From contig JBGSTD010000007.1 of assembly GCA_041736675.1 (NCBI GenBank), forward strand, positions 1-64,000: 64,000 nucleotides of DNA. The letters are read 5' to 3'. Within the stretch, counting starts at the first letter, position 1. Every line of letters starts with the position of its first letter. The DNA comes from Salaquimonas sp041736675 (GTDB lineage Bacteria > Pseudomonadota > Alphaproteobacteria > Rhizobiales > Rhizobiaceae). A program made the position numbers and the translations under genes. The notes below the pieces were generated by a model. The model saw only the letters and a program-made list of their open reading frames with translations, had not been told where the DNA came from and did no database searches. Shown here one piece after another: positions 51,790-60,507 of this stretch.

Positions 51790-52767
51790 TCAGATGGAAT
51801 CAGCCATGGCGGCCCTGCCGCGGGGCACAACCTCGTAGCCCTTCTCCTCTGGCTCATCATCCACCATCAGCGCCGGAAAACCGTCTGCGAGTATCTCAAG
51901 ACCGGTCGCATCTTCAAGGCGGCGGATAATATCATCCGAGTTGGCACGGTTGCCATAGCGCTTTTGACCATCCTTGAAGATGTTGATCATCAAGGGGCTG
52001 ATTTCCAGCGGTATGTTATGCTCTTCGGCAATCTTGTGAAAAAGTCCGATATCCTTCAATACCAAATCCATGGTGAATTCAATATCGCGGCTGCCATTGA
52101 GAATGACCTGCCCCTCAGTTTCGGCAACAAAAGAGGTGCCTGAGGAAATCACCATGGCCTCATAGGTGGTTGCCATATCCATTCCTGCAGCCTTCATTGT
52201 TACAAATGCCTCGCAGATGGTCAAAAGATTGGCAGTCGCGAGATAATTTGTCATCACCTTGAGGATTGAGGCGGTACCCAAAGGCCCTGTGTGAAGGATG
52301 CGGCGGCCAAGCGTTTTCAGCATCGGCATCATCCTGTCAAATGCTTCACGGCTGCCGCCGACAAAGATCGAGATATTACCCGTTGCCGCACGGTGGCATC
52401 CACCTGACACCGGGCACTCGACTGCCATGGCACCCTTGGCCTCAACCAGAGCAGCAAGGCGCTTGATTTCGCTTGCGTCCGTCGTCGACATTTCCGCCCA
52501 GATTTTTCCGCCTGACAAACCGCTCAGAATTCCATCTTCTCCTTCCATCACCGCAGCCGAGGCTGCAGGGCTCGGTAGACAGGTGATGATCAGATCGCAA
52601 TTCTCTGCCATTTCCTTCGGGCTCTCTGCCCATTTGGCTCCCCTGTCGAGAAACGGTTGGGCATTGGCCTTGTCGAGGTCACGGACTGTCAGGTCATGCC
52701 CGTTTCGAAGCAGGCTTCCAGCCAGTTTTCCACCCGCATTTCCAAGCCCGATAAAACCTACTTTCAT
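51790..52767 (-). CDS. NAD(P)-dependent dehydrogenase, 3-hydroxyisobutyrate family
   Basis: 325 residues. N-terminal Rossmann motif VGFIGLGNAGGKLAGSLLRN, then CDLIITCLPSPAASAAVMEG, the substrate-binding CPVSGGCHRAATGNISIFVG and the catalytic Lys region ILKVMTNYLATANLLTICEA, as in beta-hydroxyacid dehydrogenases. Helical C-terminal domain; the last 25 residues are an acidic/Gly tail. The family oxidises 3-hydroxy acids or reduces imines/aldehydes. Heads a two-gene operon with the 2OG oxygenase. Confidence 0.9.
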   Translation of the reverse strand: MKVGFIGLGNAGGKLAGSLLRNGHDLTVRDLDKANAQPFLDRGAKWAESPKEMAENCDLIITCLPSPAASAAVMEGEDGILSGLSGGKIWAEMSTTDASEIKRLAALVEAKGAMAVECPVSGGCHRAATGNISIFVGGSREAFDRMMPMLKTLGRRILHTGPLGTASILKVMTNYLATANLLTICEAFVTMKAAGMDMATTYEAMVISSGTSFVAETEGQVILNGSRDIEFTMDLVLKDIGLFHKIAEEHNIPLEISPLMINIFKDGQKRYGNRANSDDIIRRLEDATGLEILADGFPALMVDDEPEEKGYEVVPRGRAAMADSI

Positions 52768-52863
52768 TTCTAAAACCTTCCGGCATAATGCCTAAAATAG
52801 TGTACAAAAGAGCTTCCACCCTCCGGTCGTCAAACGTGCCAAGGGTCAGACATGACCATATTG

Positions 52864-54018
52864 CTAAGTCAAAAACACCCGCTCATATACCCACCAGCTT
52901 GCAATGATTGCTATGGCCAGCGAGGCGGGCGTGGTGATCAGGTCGCGATACCAGTTTTTCTTGCCAAACCAGTATCCTACGGCAAGGAAGCAAAGCGCGA
53001 TTACCGTCAACTGGCCAAGCTCAACACCTATATTGAACGAGATCAGGCTGGTCACAAAATGCGTTTGCGACATGCCGATTTCCCTGAGAACGCCGGCAAA
53101 ACCCAACCCGTGCAAGAGACCGAAACCAAACACGACCAAAGGCCGCCAGCGCTGCAACTTGTCGGTAAGAATATTTTCAACCGCCACATACACAATGGAC
53201 GCTGCAATCAGAGGTTCGACAATCGACGGTGATATATTGACATAGCCCAATATACCGAGCGCCAGGGAAACCGTGTGGGCAACCGTAAATGCGGTGATTT
53301 GCCAGAGGAGTGGCGACAACTTTGTGCTGAGCAAAAAGAGACCGACTACAAAAAGGATATGATCCAGACCTTTGGGCAGGATATGCGTGAAGCCAATAAC
53401 AATATATTCGGAAACCACCTGCCAGAAACCTTTTGCGACCATGTTTTCAAGGGCAATTGGCTCACTGGCCTCGCCTGCGGAAAGATAAGCCGAATAGCCT
53501 TCCTGTTCCGAAGGATTTGTCGAATTAAGCCGGATCACGCTGGCTCCAAACGCCTGCGGCCACAGCCATTCAAGTGTCTTTGCCCCCTGCGGGATAGTGC
53601 CTGTCAAACGAATTGACGAATCCCTTGCCAAAGCCAAATCACCCACATCGGGAACCTCAATCGAACCATAACCAATCACTGCCCGGTTCCCGTCAAATTT
53701 GACCTCAAGTTCCTGAAGCAGTCGTCCCTCAAAATCTTCAAATCTTGCTTTCAATTGATCTGGCGGCAACTGACGCAGGGCATTGTATGCATCAGCGCTG
53801 GCTGCCTGATCCGTATCTTCATGCTCGCTGCCAATGCCGGCAAGCATCGCCTCGACATTTGTCTTGATCACGATCTCAAACCGGTCCTCGCCAACAAGAT
53901 TGAAATCAGCGATCGAAGGCCTGATCTCATGCGCTGACACATTTGAGGAAAATGCAACTGTGGCTAAAAAACAAAAAGTGATCGCCATTATTGCTTGCGA
54001 CAAATTTCGAATTTGCAT
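52864..54018 (-). CDS. HupE/UreJ family membrane protein
   Basis: 384 residues. Signal peptide (ITFCFLATVAFSSNVSA) followed by a periplasmic domain (about 28-200, starting HEIRPSIADFNLVGED) and a membrane part of seven helices with HupE/UreJ motifs: VIGFTHILPKGLDHILFVVG, ITAFTVAHTVSLALGILG, VYVAVENILT, FGFGLLHGLGFAGVLREIG, LISFNIGVELGQLTVI. The His/Asp/Glu pattern suggests metal binding; relatives are proposed nickel/cobalt permeases. Divergent from the DUF4198 gene, so the two may form a metal-uptake system. Confidence 0.88.
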   Translation of the reverse strand: MQIRNLSQAIMAITFCFLATVAFSSNVSAHEIRPSIADFNLVGEDRFEIVIKTNVEAMLAGIGSEHEDTDQAASADAYNALRQLPPDQLKARFEDFEGRLLQELEVKFDGNRAVIGYGSIEVPDVGDLALARDSSIRLTGTIPQGAKTLEWLWPQAFGASVIRLNSTNPSEQEGYSAYLSAGEASEPIALENMVAKGFWQVVSEYIVIGFTHILPKGLDHILFVVGLFLLSTKLSPLLWQITAFTVAHTVSLALGILGYVNISPSIVEPLIAASIVYVAVENILTDKLQRWRPLVVFGFGLLHGLGFAGVLREIGMSQTHFVTSLISFNIGVELGQLTVIALCFLAVGYWFGKKNWYRDLITTPASLAIAIIASWWVYERVFLT

Positions 54019-54155
54019 TGACGCATTCCTTCTCTATCGTATGACGAAGCTGTTGGCCGGTTTGCAAACGTTGTACCGCTTGAAACAGTTTCACCTCACG
54101 CTTTCCTACTGCGTCATGGTGTGCAAGAAAAGAACAAAATAAACAAGGAATACAA

Positions 54156-55010
54156 ATGTCTTTAAGACGGTCTGTCGCGTTTCTAGGCCTGCTCACTTTT
54201 CAGACAAACGCCGCCCTCGCCCATGAGTACTGGTTGGAGCCGCGGCAGTATACAGTCGCGAAAGGTGAAAAAATCGAAGGTGACCTGAAAAACGGTCAGG
54301 ACTTCAAGGGCAGTTCTTTCAGCTATATCGCCAAACGTTTTGAACAGTTTACATTTACCGGCAAGGAGGGCAGCCAAAACGTGGAAGGGCGCAATGGAGA
54401 CATGCCGGCCCTGAGCACAGCACCGACGGGTGAAGGCCTCTATACCGTTTCCTATCAGGGGGTTTTTGACCATATCACTTTCACTGATCCGGCAAAAATA
54501 AAGGAATATTCCGATTACGAAGGTTTCAAGGGAGTGCTTGAGCGCCATGCCGAACGTGGACTTGCCCCCGACCGTTTTCAGGAAGATTACAAGCGCTGCG
54601 CCAAGGCTTTGTTTCAGATCGGTGAAATCAACGCCAATGACCGTCAGGACGAACTGACAGGAATGAAATTTGAGTTGGTCGCAGAACAAAACCCTTATGC
54701 GCTCGGTGAAGGTGACAGCCTTCCTGTTCGCCTGTACTGGGAAGGTCAGCCTATCAGCGATATTCAAATCAGAATGTTCCGCTTCAACGGACAAGTCGAA
54801 ACGACAGTGATCCGCACCGATAGCGAAGGCCGGGCATTGTTTCCTCTCAAGGGCGGCGGCAAATACATGCTCAACGCCGTCAATATTCTTGAAGGCGACG
54901 ATGACCCTCAGTCGCCAACACCTGAATGGATCAGCTACTGGGCATCCATGGTTTTCGGACTTGCCGATACTGATGAGGTGCTTGGCGCAAAAAGTGCGCC
55001 GGCAAAATGA
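54156..55010 (+). CDS. DUF4198 (NikK-like) exported protein
   Basis: 284 residues; AAGGA precedes the ATG. Signal peptide (SVAFLGLLTFQTNAALA) and a mature N-terminus HEYWLEPRQYTVAKGEKIEG typical of DUF4198, where the N-terminal His may bind metal. C-terminal domain GQPISDIQIRMFRFNGQ, TDSEGRALFPLKGGGKYMLN. Members often accompany nickel transporters. Four-base overlap (55007-55010) with the DUF457-like gene and divergent from HupE/UreJ support a shared role in metal uptake, as inference. Confidence 0.83.
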   Translation: MSLRRSVAFLGLLTFQTNAALAHEYWLEPRQYTVAKGEKIEGDLKNGQDFKGSSFSYIAKRFEQFTFTGKEGSQNVEGRNGDMPALSTAPTGEGLYTVSYQGVFDHITFTDPAKIKEYSDYEGFKGVLERHAERGLAPDRFQEDYKRCAKALFQIGEINANDRQDELTGMKFELVAEQNPYALGEGDSLPVRLYWEGQPISDIQIRMFRFNGQVETTVIRTDSEGRALFPLKGGGKYMLNAVNILEGDDDPQSPTPEWISYWASMVFGLADTDEVLGAKSAPAK

Positions 55011-55627
55011 ACAGCCAAACCCATATTTTGATGGGTGCTGTGCTTTTTGGCAAACAGTTGCCTCGTCTCGCGTGGGCAGGCGCGGCAGGCGGGGTGATCC
55101 CCGATCTGCCAATGTATGTGATTATCGCCGGATTAAGAGCACAGGGATATCCGCTGGACAGGATATTTGGTGAATTTTATTGGGCACCATGGTGGCAGAT
55201 TGCCAACGCTATCGGTCACAATTTTATCCTTTGGGGGGTAATGGTTGTGATTTCAGGAGCAATTCTGCTTTCTGCCAAAAATAAGAACGGTCGTTATGCA
55301 TCCGGAAAAACAAATGCTCTCGTGTTTGCTCTTTCCGGTTCAGCCCTTCTTCATTCGGTCATTGATTTTTTGTGCCACCGGGATGATGCCCACATGCATT
55401 TGTGGCCAATCTCGCAGTGGCGGTTCCGATCACCGGTTTCCTACTGGGATCCCGCCCATTACGGCAACTGGTTCGGCCTGTTCGAGGCCGCCTTGGGAAT
55501 TGCCCTGGCAGTGATCCTGTTTCGCCGCTATCCCGGCAAAGGCCTGCGCATTATTCTTGTCATGGTGATACTGCTTTATATTGCTGTTCCGGCTTTCTTT
55601 TACCTGTTTCATCATGGCAGTATGTAA
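55007..55627 (+). CDS. DUF457/YdjM-like membrane protein
   Basis: 206 residues, four to five hydrophobic segments. N-terminal His-containing motif SQTHILMGAVLFGKQLPRLA and GVIPDLPMYVII (Asp-Pro pair), then LLHSVIDFLCHRDDAHMHLW, resembling the metal-dependent hydrolase fold of DUF457/YdjM in which a His/Asp set lies at the membrane surface. Database entries often call such proteins CobQ-like without basis. Overlaps the DUF4198 gene, so co-translated. Confidence 0.75.
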   Translation: MNSQTHILMGAVLFGKQLPRLAWAGAAGGVIPDLPMYVIIAGLRAQGYPLDRIFGEFYWAPWWQIANAIGHNFILWGVMVVISGAILLSAKNKNGRYASGKTNALVFALSGSALLHSVIDFLCHRDDAHMHLWPISQWRFRSPVSYWDPAHYGNWFGLFEAALGIALAVILFRRYPGKGLRIILVMVILLYIAVPAFFYLFHHGSM

Positions 55628-55697
55628 CGAAATTTGCTGTGCGATCGAAATCTGAATATCCATGCATGACAAGAAATCTTGAAACAGGGAGCCAACA

Positions 55698-56549
55698 ATG
55701 CCCAAACAGCTTTTTGCATCAACCTTGAAGATCGTACTGACCGGAATTCTGGTCGCACTTGGTGCCCTCCAATCGGCATTTGCGGAAGCTCGCTCGGAAA
55801 ACATTCCGTTTGGCGATAAAACTTTGGTTCTCACTGATACTGGTGAGGGCGAGCAATTCATCACGGTAGATGGCGTGGAGTTGGTTCGAAACTTTTACGT
55901 CGGCGTGGAAACGACAGCAACTATTTATGAAACACATGTCATGGTTCTGGCATCCGGTGGCGGCGGCAATGCCTGTGGGCCTGACCTTCTGATCCTGTGG
56001 ATTGATGCAGACAGCAAAATCAGCAAATTGCCATATGACGCCAATTGCCAAACGCCGGTCGTGGCAGTCGCAAACGACAGCCTGATCTTTGTACCCTATG
56101 TCGGCCCTGGTGACAGTGAGCTATTGAAAAACTGGTCGCCCGAAATGGGACTTGTAACCAGTGGAAGAGTGGACTTTGCACCCGAGCCAGGAACCGATTG
56201 GGCGACCCTGGCTGAATCGCCCGCCATGCATCCCTTGGACTTCTTTGCCAATGAAGCGCTTTACACCGAAGCGAAAAAACTTTTGGGCAACAATTTGGCC
56301 CTTTTCGCCCTCGGCCTTGGAACCGCTTCCGAACCCCGGCTTGAGGATAACAACTACATATCCAACGGATGCGTTCCCCATAATTGTGGAGGACAGGATT
56401 CGCTGATCATCGTCGACCCTGCGAAAAAGACGTTGTTCATGGCGCAACAGGCCAGTCCGGGTTTCAAATACTGGCCGGAAAAATCTGCCTGGAGTGAGAC
56501 AGCGTCAAAAGTCTTGTCTGATTTTGAAAAGAATCGCGGCGCAAAATAA
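55698..56549 (+). CDS. Exported protein, unknown
   Basis: 283 residues; GGGAG precedes the ATG. Signal peptide with Ala-x-Ala end (VALGALQSAFA). The mature protein contains four Cys (in GNACGPDLLILW, DANCQTPVV, and SNGCVPHNCGGQD), the right number for two disulphides in the periplasm, and a TLFMAQQASPGFKYWPEKSA tail. Seen by me as an orphan family; no motif recognised. Third gene after DUF4198 on the same strand, 70 bases from the DUF457-like gene, so it may belong to that unit. Confidence 0.75.
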   Translation: MPKQLFASTLKIVLTGILVALGALQSAFAEARSENIPFGDKTLVLTDTGEGEQFITVDGVELVRNFYVGVETTATIYETHVMVLASGGGGNACGPDLLILWIDADSKISKLPYDANCQTPVVAVANDSLIFVPYVGPGDSELLKNWSPEMGLVTSGRVDFAPEPGTDWATLAESPAMHPLDFFANEALYTEAKKLLGNNLALFALGLGTASEPRLEDNNYISNGCVPHNCGGQDSLIIVDPAKKTLFMAQQASPGFKYWPEKSAWSETASKVLSDFEKNRGAK

Positions 56550-56577
56550 CCGGCAACACAGTATCGTTGCCGGTTAT
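56546..56577 (+). terminator. Hairpin overlapping the stop codon
   Basis: ataaccggcaac pairs over 12 bp with gttgccggttat around an 8-base loop, starting at the TAA stop at 56547-56549. It lacks a T-run, so it may be a Rho-dependent end or an mRNA-stabilising hairpin. Confidence 0.6.
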
Positions 56578-56597
56578 GCAATATGGAACAGGTTGGC

Positions 56598-56804
56598 TTA
56601 GACGCGCTTTGCCGGACAGGTGGAAACACCAAGAATTGAGTAAAGCGGGCAAGTTCCGAAAAGTGCGGTGAAAATCGGCACAATACCGATCAGCGTCCAG
56701 TAGCGCCAGCTTGCATCGGGATACATGAAGAATGCACCCAGCAAAGCGATGCCGAGAATGATCCTCGCTGCACGGTCAATCGTACCAACATTTTTAGCTA
56801 ACAT
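56598..56804 (-). CDS. DUF2892 (YgaP-type) small membrane protein
   Basis: 68 residues with the DUF2892 pattern: KNVGTIDRAARIILGIALLG, then WTLIGIVPIFTALFGTCPLY and a CP near the end (GVSTCPAKRV). Two membrane helices. The family accompanies rhodanese or sulfide genes and is often under Crp/Fnr control; a Crp/Fnr gene sits 86 bases upstream on the same strand. AGGAG precedes the ATG. Confidence 0.9.
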   Translation of the reverse strand: MLAKNVGTIDRAARIILGIALLGAFFMYPDASWRYWTLIGIVPIFTALFGTCPLYSILGVSTCPAKRV

Positions 56805-56890
56805 GTGACTTCTCCTTTTTCATGCTGATTGCATGATCAATGTTAGATCACATCAAGCCGGAACGTTCAGTGACTCTGTCACCAAGTTCG

Positions 56891-57553
56891 CTAGATAGAC
56901 AAGAGTCTGGCAAGTCCGGCACGGTTGATGATGGTAATCTTGCCGCGGTCCAGTTCAACAAGGCCCTGCTCCCGTAATATTTCCAGCCGCCTGGAGATCA
57001 CCTCGCGCGCAGAACCTATGATCGCCGAAAGTTCCTGATGGGTCAGCGGCACAACACCGTCGGATTGGGCACGCTGTATCAGTGTGTCGCAAAGGCGTCG
57101 CTCTATCGTCACAAAGGCAACCTGTTCCAGCAGATGAGTGATTTCACTCAATCGGTTGCCAAAGGCACGGAAAACAAAAAACCTGAATGCCGATGAATCA
57201 GCCATCAGTTGAGAAAACATCGGGAGCGGAACGATTACACCTACAACATCGGTTTCAGCGATTGCCTCACCCGAATAATACTGCCCACCCAGTATGCCGA
57301 TCGTTGTCTGGACACAGGTTTCTCCTGAATTGACTTCATAAAGCATGATTTCCCTGCCGGATTTTCCTGTCAGGTAAACGCCAATTCTCCCCGAAAGGAC
57401 CATCACAAATCCCTTGGGTGCCTCGCCAGGCCTGAAAAGAACACTACCCTTTTCAAACAGCCCGGGTTTGAGGGTCGACAGCATTTCAATGCTCTCAGCC
57501 TCGAGGTTTTCAAGAAATGCCGCCTGACTTATCCAGTTTGACGTGCTGCTCAT
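56891..57553 (-). CDS. Crp/Fnr-family transcriptional regulator
   Basis: 220 residues from the ATG at 57553 (MSSTSNWISQAAFLENL); the longer frame overlaps apt and is rejected. Cyclic-nucleotide-binding fold about 15-125 (FEKGSVLFRPGEAPKGFVMV, LSGRIGVYLTGKSGREIMLY) and winged helix about 155-215 with PLTHQELSAIIGSAREVISR. No N-terminal Cys cluster as in FNR, so not an oxygen-labile Fe-S type. Probably regulates the adjacent DUF2892 gene. Confidence 0.9.
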   Translation of the reverse strand: MSSTSNWISQAAFLENLEAESIEMLSTLKPGLFEKGSVLFRPGEAPKGFVMVLSGRIGVYLTGKSGREIMLYEVNSGETCVQTTIGILGGQYYSGEAIAETDVVGVIVPLPMFSQLMADSSAFRFFVFRAFGNRLSEITHLLEQVAFVTIERRLCDTLIQRAQSDGVVPLTHQELSAIIGSAREVISRRLEILREQGLVELDRGKITIINRAGLARLLSI

Positions 57554-57620
57554 TGAATCAACTTTCTCCACTGGTTCCAAAAGAAGGTTTGTGCAAGATT
57601 GCTTTGGGCTATCCAGACTT

Positions 57621-58166
57621 TCAATGCCCGCCATATTCGATAAGGGTGCGAACTGGTACGCCAAGCGCCTCGATCTTCTGGCGTCCGCCAAGATCCGGCA
57701 GATCAATCACAAAACAGGCTGCAACGACATCGGCACCCATTTGCTGAAGCAGCTTAACAGCCCCTTCTGCCGTACCGCCGGTCGCAATCAAATCATCAAC
57801 AAGAATGACCTTCTCTCCCGGGAGAACTGCATCCTTGTGCATTTCCATTTCGTCCACGCCATATTCAAGCGAATAGGCAATGCGAACGGTTTCGTGTGGT
57901 AACTTGCCTTTTTTGCGAATTGGCACAAACCCGCAGGAAAGCTGGTGCGCCATCGCGCCTCCAAGAATGAAACCGCGCGCTTCCACTCCCGCCACTTTGC
58001 GCACACCTGATCCACTATATGGGTGGACCAGTTCGTCGATTGCACGGCGAAAAGCCCGCGCATCGCCTAGCAAAGTGGTGATGTCACGAAACATGATCCC
58101 TTTTTTGGGATAATCAGCAATGGTTCGGATGGAAGACTCCAGAGTTTGTTGAAGCGTCTTGTCCAT
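57621..58166 (-). CDS. apt: Adenine phosphoribosyltransferase
   Basis: Salvages adenine with PRPP to AMP. 181 residues: IADYPKKGIMFRDITTLLGD at the N-terminus, KVAGVEARGFILGGAMAHQL (base site), then the PRPP loop VILVDDLIATGGTAEGAVKL. Length typical. GGGGAA precedes the ATG at 58166. It follows petC on the same strand but a terminator lies between (58218-58244), so it is probably separately transcribed. Confidence 0.96.
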   Translation of the reverse strand: MDKTLQQTLESSIRTIADYPKKGIMFRDITTLLGDARAFRRAIDELVHPYSGSGVRKVAGVEARGFILGGAMAHQLSCGFVPIRKKGKLPHETVRIAYSLEYGVDEMEMHKDAVLPGEKVILVDDLIATGGTAEGAVKLLQQMGADVVAACFVIDLPDLGGRQKIEALGVPVRTLIEYGGH

Positions 58167-58217
58167 TTTGTTTCCCCGTTTAAGTCGCTACCTGCATGAA
58201 ACCGTCATCACAAACAA

Positions 58218-58244
58218 AAAGGGCCCTGCATAGCAAGGCCCTTT
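58218..58244 (-). terminator. petABC operon terminator
   Basis: aaagggcc / ggcccttt 8-bp stem with inner tgc/gca. On the minus strand it is followed by TTTTTGTTT, 24 bases after the petC stop at 58268. Confidence 0.85.
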
Positions 58245-58267
58245 GTTATGTCAGGTTACAATCAGCT

Positions 58268-59122
58268 TCAGTCTTTCAGCGCCGCCCATACCTTTTTCTT
58301 GGTCAGGTACAACAATCCGGCAAAGATCAAAAGAAAGATCATGACCTTGAAGCCAAGTTCCTTGCGCTCAACCAAATGCGGCTCGGCTGCCCACATCAGG
58401 AAGGCTGAAACGTCTTTGGCATATTGGTCAACAGTACCCGGAGTACCATCATCATACGTCACAACATCGTCAGACAGCGGGTTGGCCATTGCCAATGCAT
58501 TGCCAGCGATGAAATACGGATTGTAGTGAGAGCCTTCGGCAACTTCAACGCCGGCTGGCGCATCCTGATATCCTGTCAACAAGGAATAAATATAGTCGGG
58601 GCCGTTTTCCGCATAGAGCGTGAAAATGTCGAAAATAAAGGTCGGGAAACCACGCTCCGGAGCGCGTGCTTTTGCCAGAAGCGAGAAGTCCGGCGGAGCA
58701 GCGCCATTGTTGGCGGCGGCGGCGGCCTCAACGTTCGGGAATGGTGAAGGGAAGCGATCGGCTGCAACTGCAGGACGCTCATACATTTCGCCTTCAGAGT
58801 TCGGTCCGTCAGTGACTGTATATTCTGCAGCAAAGGCTTTGACCTGTTCGGGAGAATAGCCAAGAGCCTCCAGATTCCTGAAAGAGACCAGTTCCATAGA
58901 ATGGCACGCGGAACATACTTCCTTGTAGACTTTCAGCCCCCGCTGCAACTGTCCGACATCCCAATGACCAAAAGAACCGGCAAAGCTCCAATGGGCATGC
59001 TTCGGGTGGTTAATCGGAAAATGCGGCGTTCCCCCCTCTTCAGCAGCTGATGCAATGCCGGTAGCAAGCATCATTCCAAAGGAAAGACCGGCAACACCGG
59101 AAAGTATCTTTTTAAAGTTCAT
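58268..59122 (-). CDS. petC: Cytochrome c1 (ubiquinol-cytochrome c reductase)
   Basis: Haem-c subunit of the bc1 complex, passing electrons to cytochrome c. 284 residues from the ATG at 59122 (MNFKKILSGVAGLSFG), chosen for its GGGGA spacing; the ATG at 59131 is an alternative. Signal peptide ends near ASAAEE. Haem motif C70-S-A-C73-H74 (VCSACHSMELV), then PPDFSLLAKARAPERG and a C-terminal anchor helix (VMIFLLIFAGLLYL). Third gene of petABC. Confidence 0.96.
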   Translation of the reverse strand: MNFKKILSGVAGLSFGMMLATGIASAAEEGGTPHFPINHPKHAHWSFAGSFGHWDVGQLQRGLKVYKEVCSACHSMELVSFRNLEALGYSPEQVKAFAAEYTVTDGPNSEGEMYERPAVAADRFPSPFPNVEAAAAANNGAAPPDFSLLAKARAPERGFPTFIFDIFTLYAENGPDYIYSLLTGYQDAPAGVEVAEGSHYNPYFIAGNALAMANPLSDDVVTYDDGTPGTVDQYAKDVSAFLMWAAEPHLVERKELGFKVMIFLLIFAGLLYLTKKKVWAALKD

Positions 59123-59181
59123 CTTATCCATCCCCAATCGGGCCCATTATCGGGTAAAATTCTGTCGGTCAGCCTCAAGGA

Positions 59182-60480
59182 CTATTCCGCCGGTTGCATG
59201 GTTGTTTTGCCTTTTCCGGCCAGCACAGCATCAGCGATGCTTGCAGGAAGAGCCTTGGGTTTTTCAAATTTTGAAAGCCACGGCAGGATCACCAGGAAAT
59301 GGGCGAAATAGTAGAGTGTGAATACCTGCGACAATGTCGTGTAGATACCTTCGGCAGGACGCGATCCAAGATATCCGAGGATGACGCAAACCACGACGAA
59401 TATCCAGAAGAACTGGCGATACAGCGGCCTGTAGTTTGCTGAACGCACTGGTGACGAATCCAGCCAAGGCAACACGAACAGGATCGCGATCGAACCGAAC
59501 ATCGCCAAAACGCCGCCAAGCTTGGAGTCGATCAGAACGATATCGGTGAAAGGAATGCCGATATTGAAAGTGATCGCCCGCAGGATCGCATAAAATGGCA
59601 GGAAGTACCATTCAGGCACGATGTGTGCAGGGGTTTTCAGAGGATTGGCGGGAACATAGTTGTCAGGGTGACCCATGTAATCAGGCAGGTAGAAGACAAA
59701 CCAGCAGAAAACGATCAGGAAGATCACCATCGCAAAGCCATCCTTGATGGTCGCGTAAGGCGTGAATGGAACGGTTTCCTTGCGCATGTTCTTGACTTCA
59801 ACGCCAGTAGGATTGGACTGTCCGGTTACATGCAGCGCCCAGACGTGAAGGATAACCACACCTGCAATCATGAACGGCAGCAGATAGTGCAGCGAGAAGA
59901 AGCGGTTGAGAGTAGGATTATCAACCGCAAAGCCGCCCAGCAGCAGTTCCTGAATGGAAGTGCCCACCAGTGGAATGGCCGAGAAGAAGCCGGTGATAAC
60001 CGTTGCACCCCAGAAGCTCATCTGTCCCCATGGAAGCACGTAGCCCATAAAGGCTGTTGCCATCATCAAAAGGAAGATCACAACGCCGAGAATCCACAAA
60101 ACCTCGCGCGGCTGCTTGTAGGAGCCGTAATACATGCCACGGAAAATATGGATGTAAACTGCGATGAAGAACATGGAAGCGCCATTGGCGTGCAGGCGGC
60201 GCATCAGCCAGCCGTAATTCACATCGCGCATGATTGATTCGACCGAATTGAAAGCCAACCCTGTTGAAGCAGCATAATGCATCGCCAAAACGATACCGGT
60301 AATGATCTGGACAACAAGCATCAGCGAAAGAATGCCGCCAAATGTGTACCAGTTGTTCAAATTGCGGGGCACCGGATAGGCGACAAAGCTGTCATAGACC
60401 AGGCGCGGCAACGGCAATCTTGCATCAAGCCATTTTGCAAAGCCTGATTTGGGTTCGTAGGTGGAATGACCTGCACTCAT
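59182..60480 (-). CDS. petB: Cytochrome b (ubiquinol-cytochrome c reductase)
   Basis: Haem-b subunit forming the quinol and quinone sites. 432 residues, eight membrane helices; NNWYTFGGILSLMLVVQIIT, GIVLAMHYAAS (haem His), WLMRRLHANGASMFFIAVYI, ALHVTGQSNPTGVEV. The Q-o site motif PEWYFLPFYA is present, in the usual place for cytochrome b. GGAG precedes the ATG. Single-polypeptide b, not split b6/IV. Confidence 0.97.
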   Translation of the reverse strand: MSAGHSTYEPKSGFAKWLDARLPLPRLVYDSFVAYPVPRNLNNWYTFGGILSLMLVVQIITGIVLAMHYAASTGLAFNSVESIMRDVNYGWLMRRLHANGASMFFIAVYIHIFRGMYYGSYKQPREVLWILGVVIFLLMMATAFMGYVLPWGQMSFWGATVITGFFSAIPLVGTSIQELLLGGFAVDNPTLNRFFSLHYLLPFMIAGVVILHVWALHVTGQSNPTGVEVKNMRKETVPFTPYATIKDGFAMVIFLIVFCWFVFYLPDYMGHPDNYVPANPLKTPAHIVPEWYFLPFYAILRAITFNIGIPFTDIVLIDSKLGGVLAMFGSIAILFVLPWLDSSPVRSANYRPLYRQFFWIFVVVCVILGYLGSRPAEGIYTTLSQVFTLYYFAHFLVILPWLSKFEKPKALPASIADAVLAGKGKTTMQPAE

Positions 60481-60507
60481 GATGTTTCTCCGTATCCCTT
60501 TTATCCG

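Noticed and set aside
54183..55112. Long minus-strand ORF (309 codons)
   Set aside because: Antisense to the DUF4198 gene, which has a signal peptide and family motifs.
57554..57706. Longer N-terminus of the Crp/Fnr gene overlapping apt
   Set aside because: It would overlap apt by 86 bases and adds a non-conserved basic segment; the ATG at 57553 matches family length.
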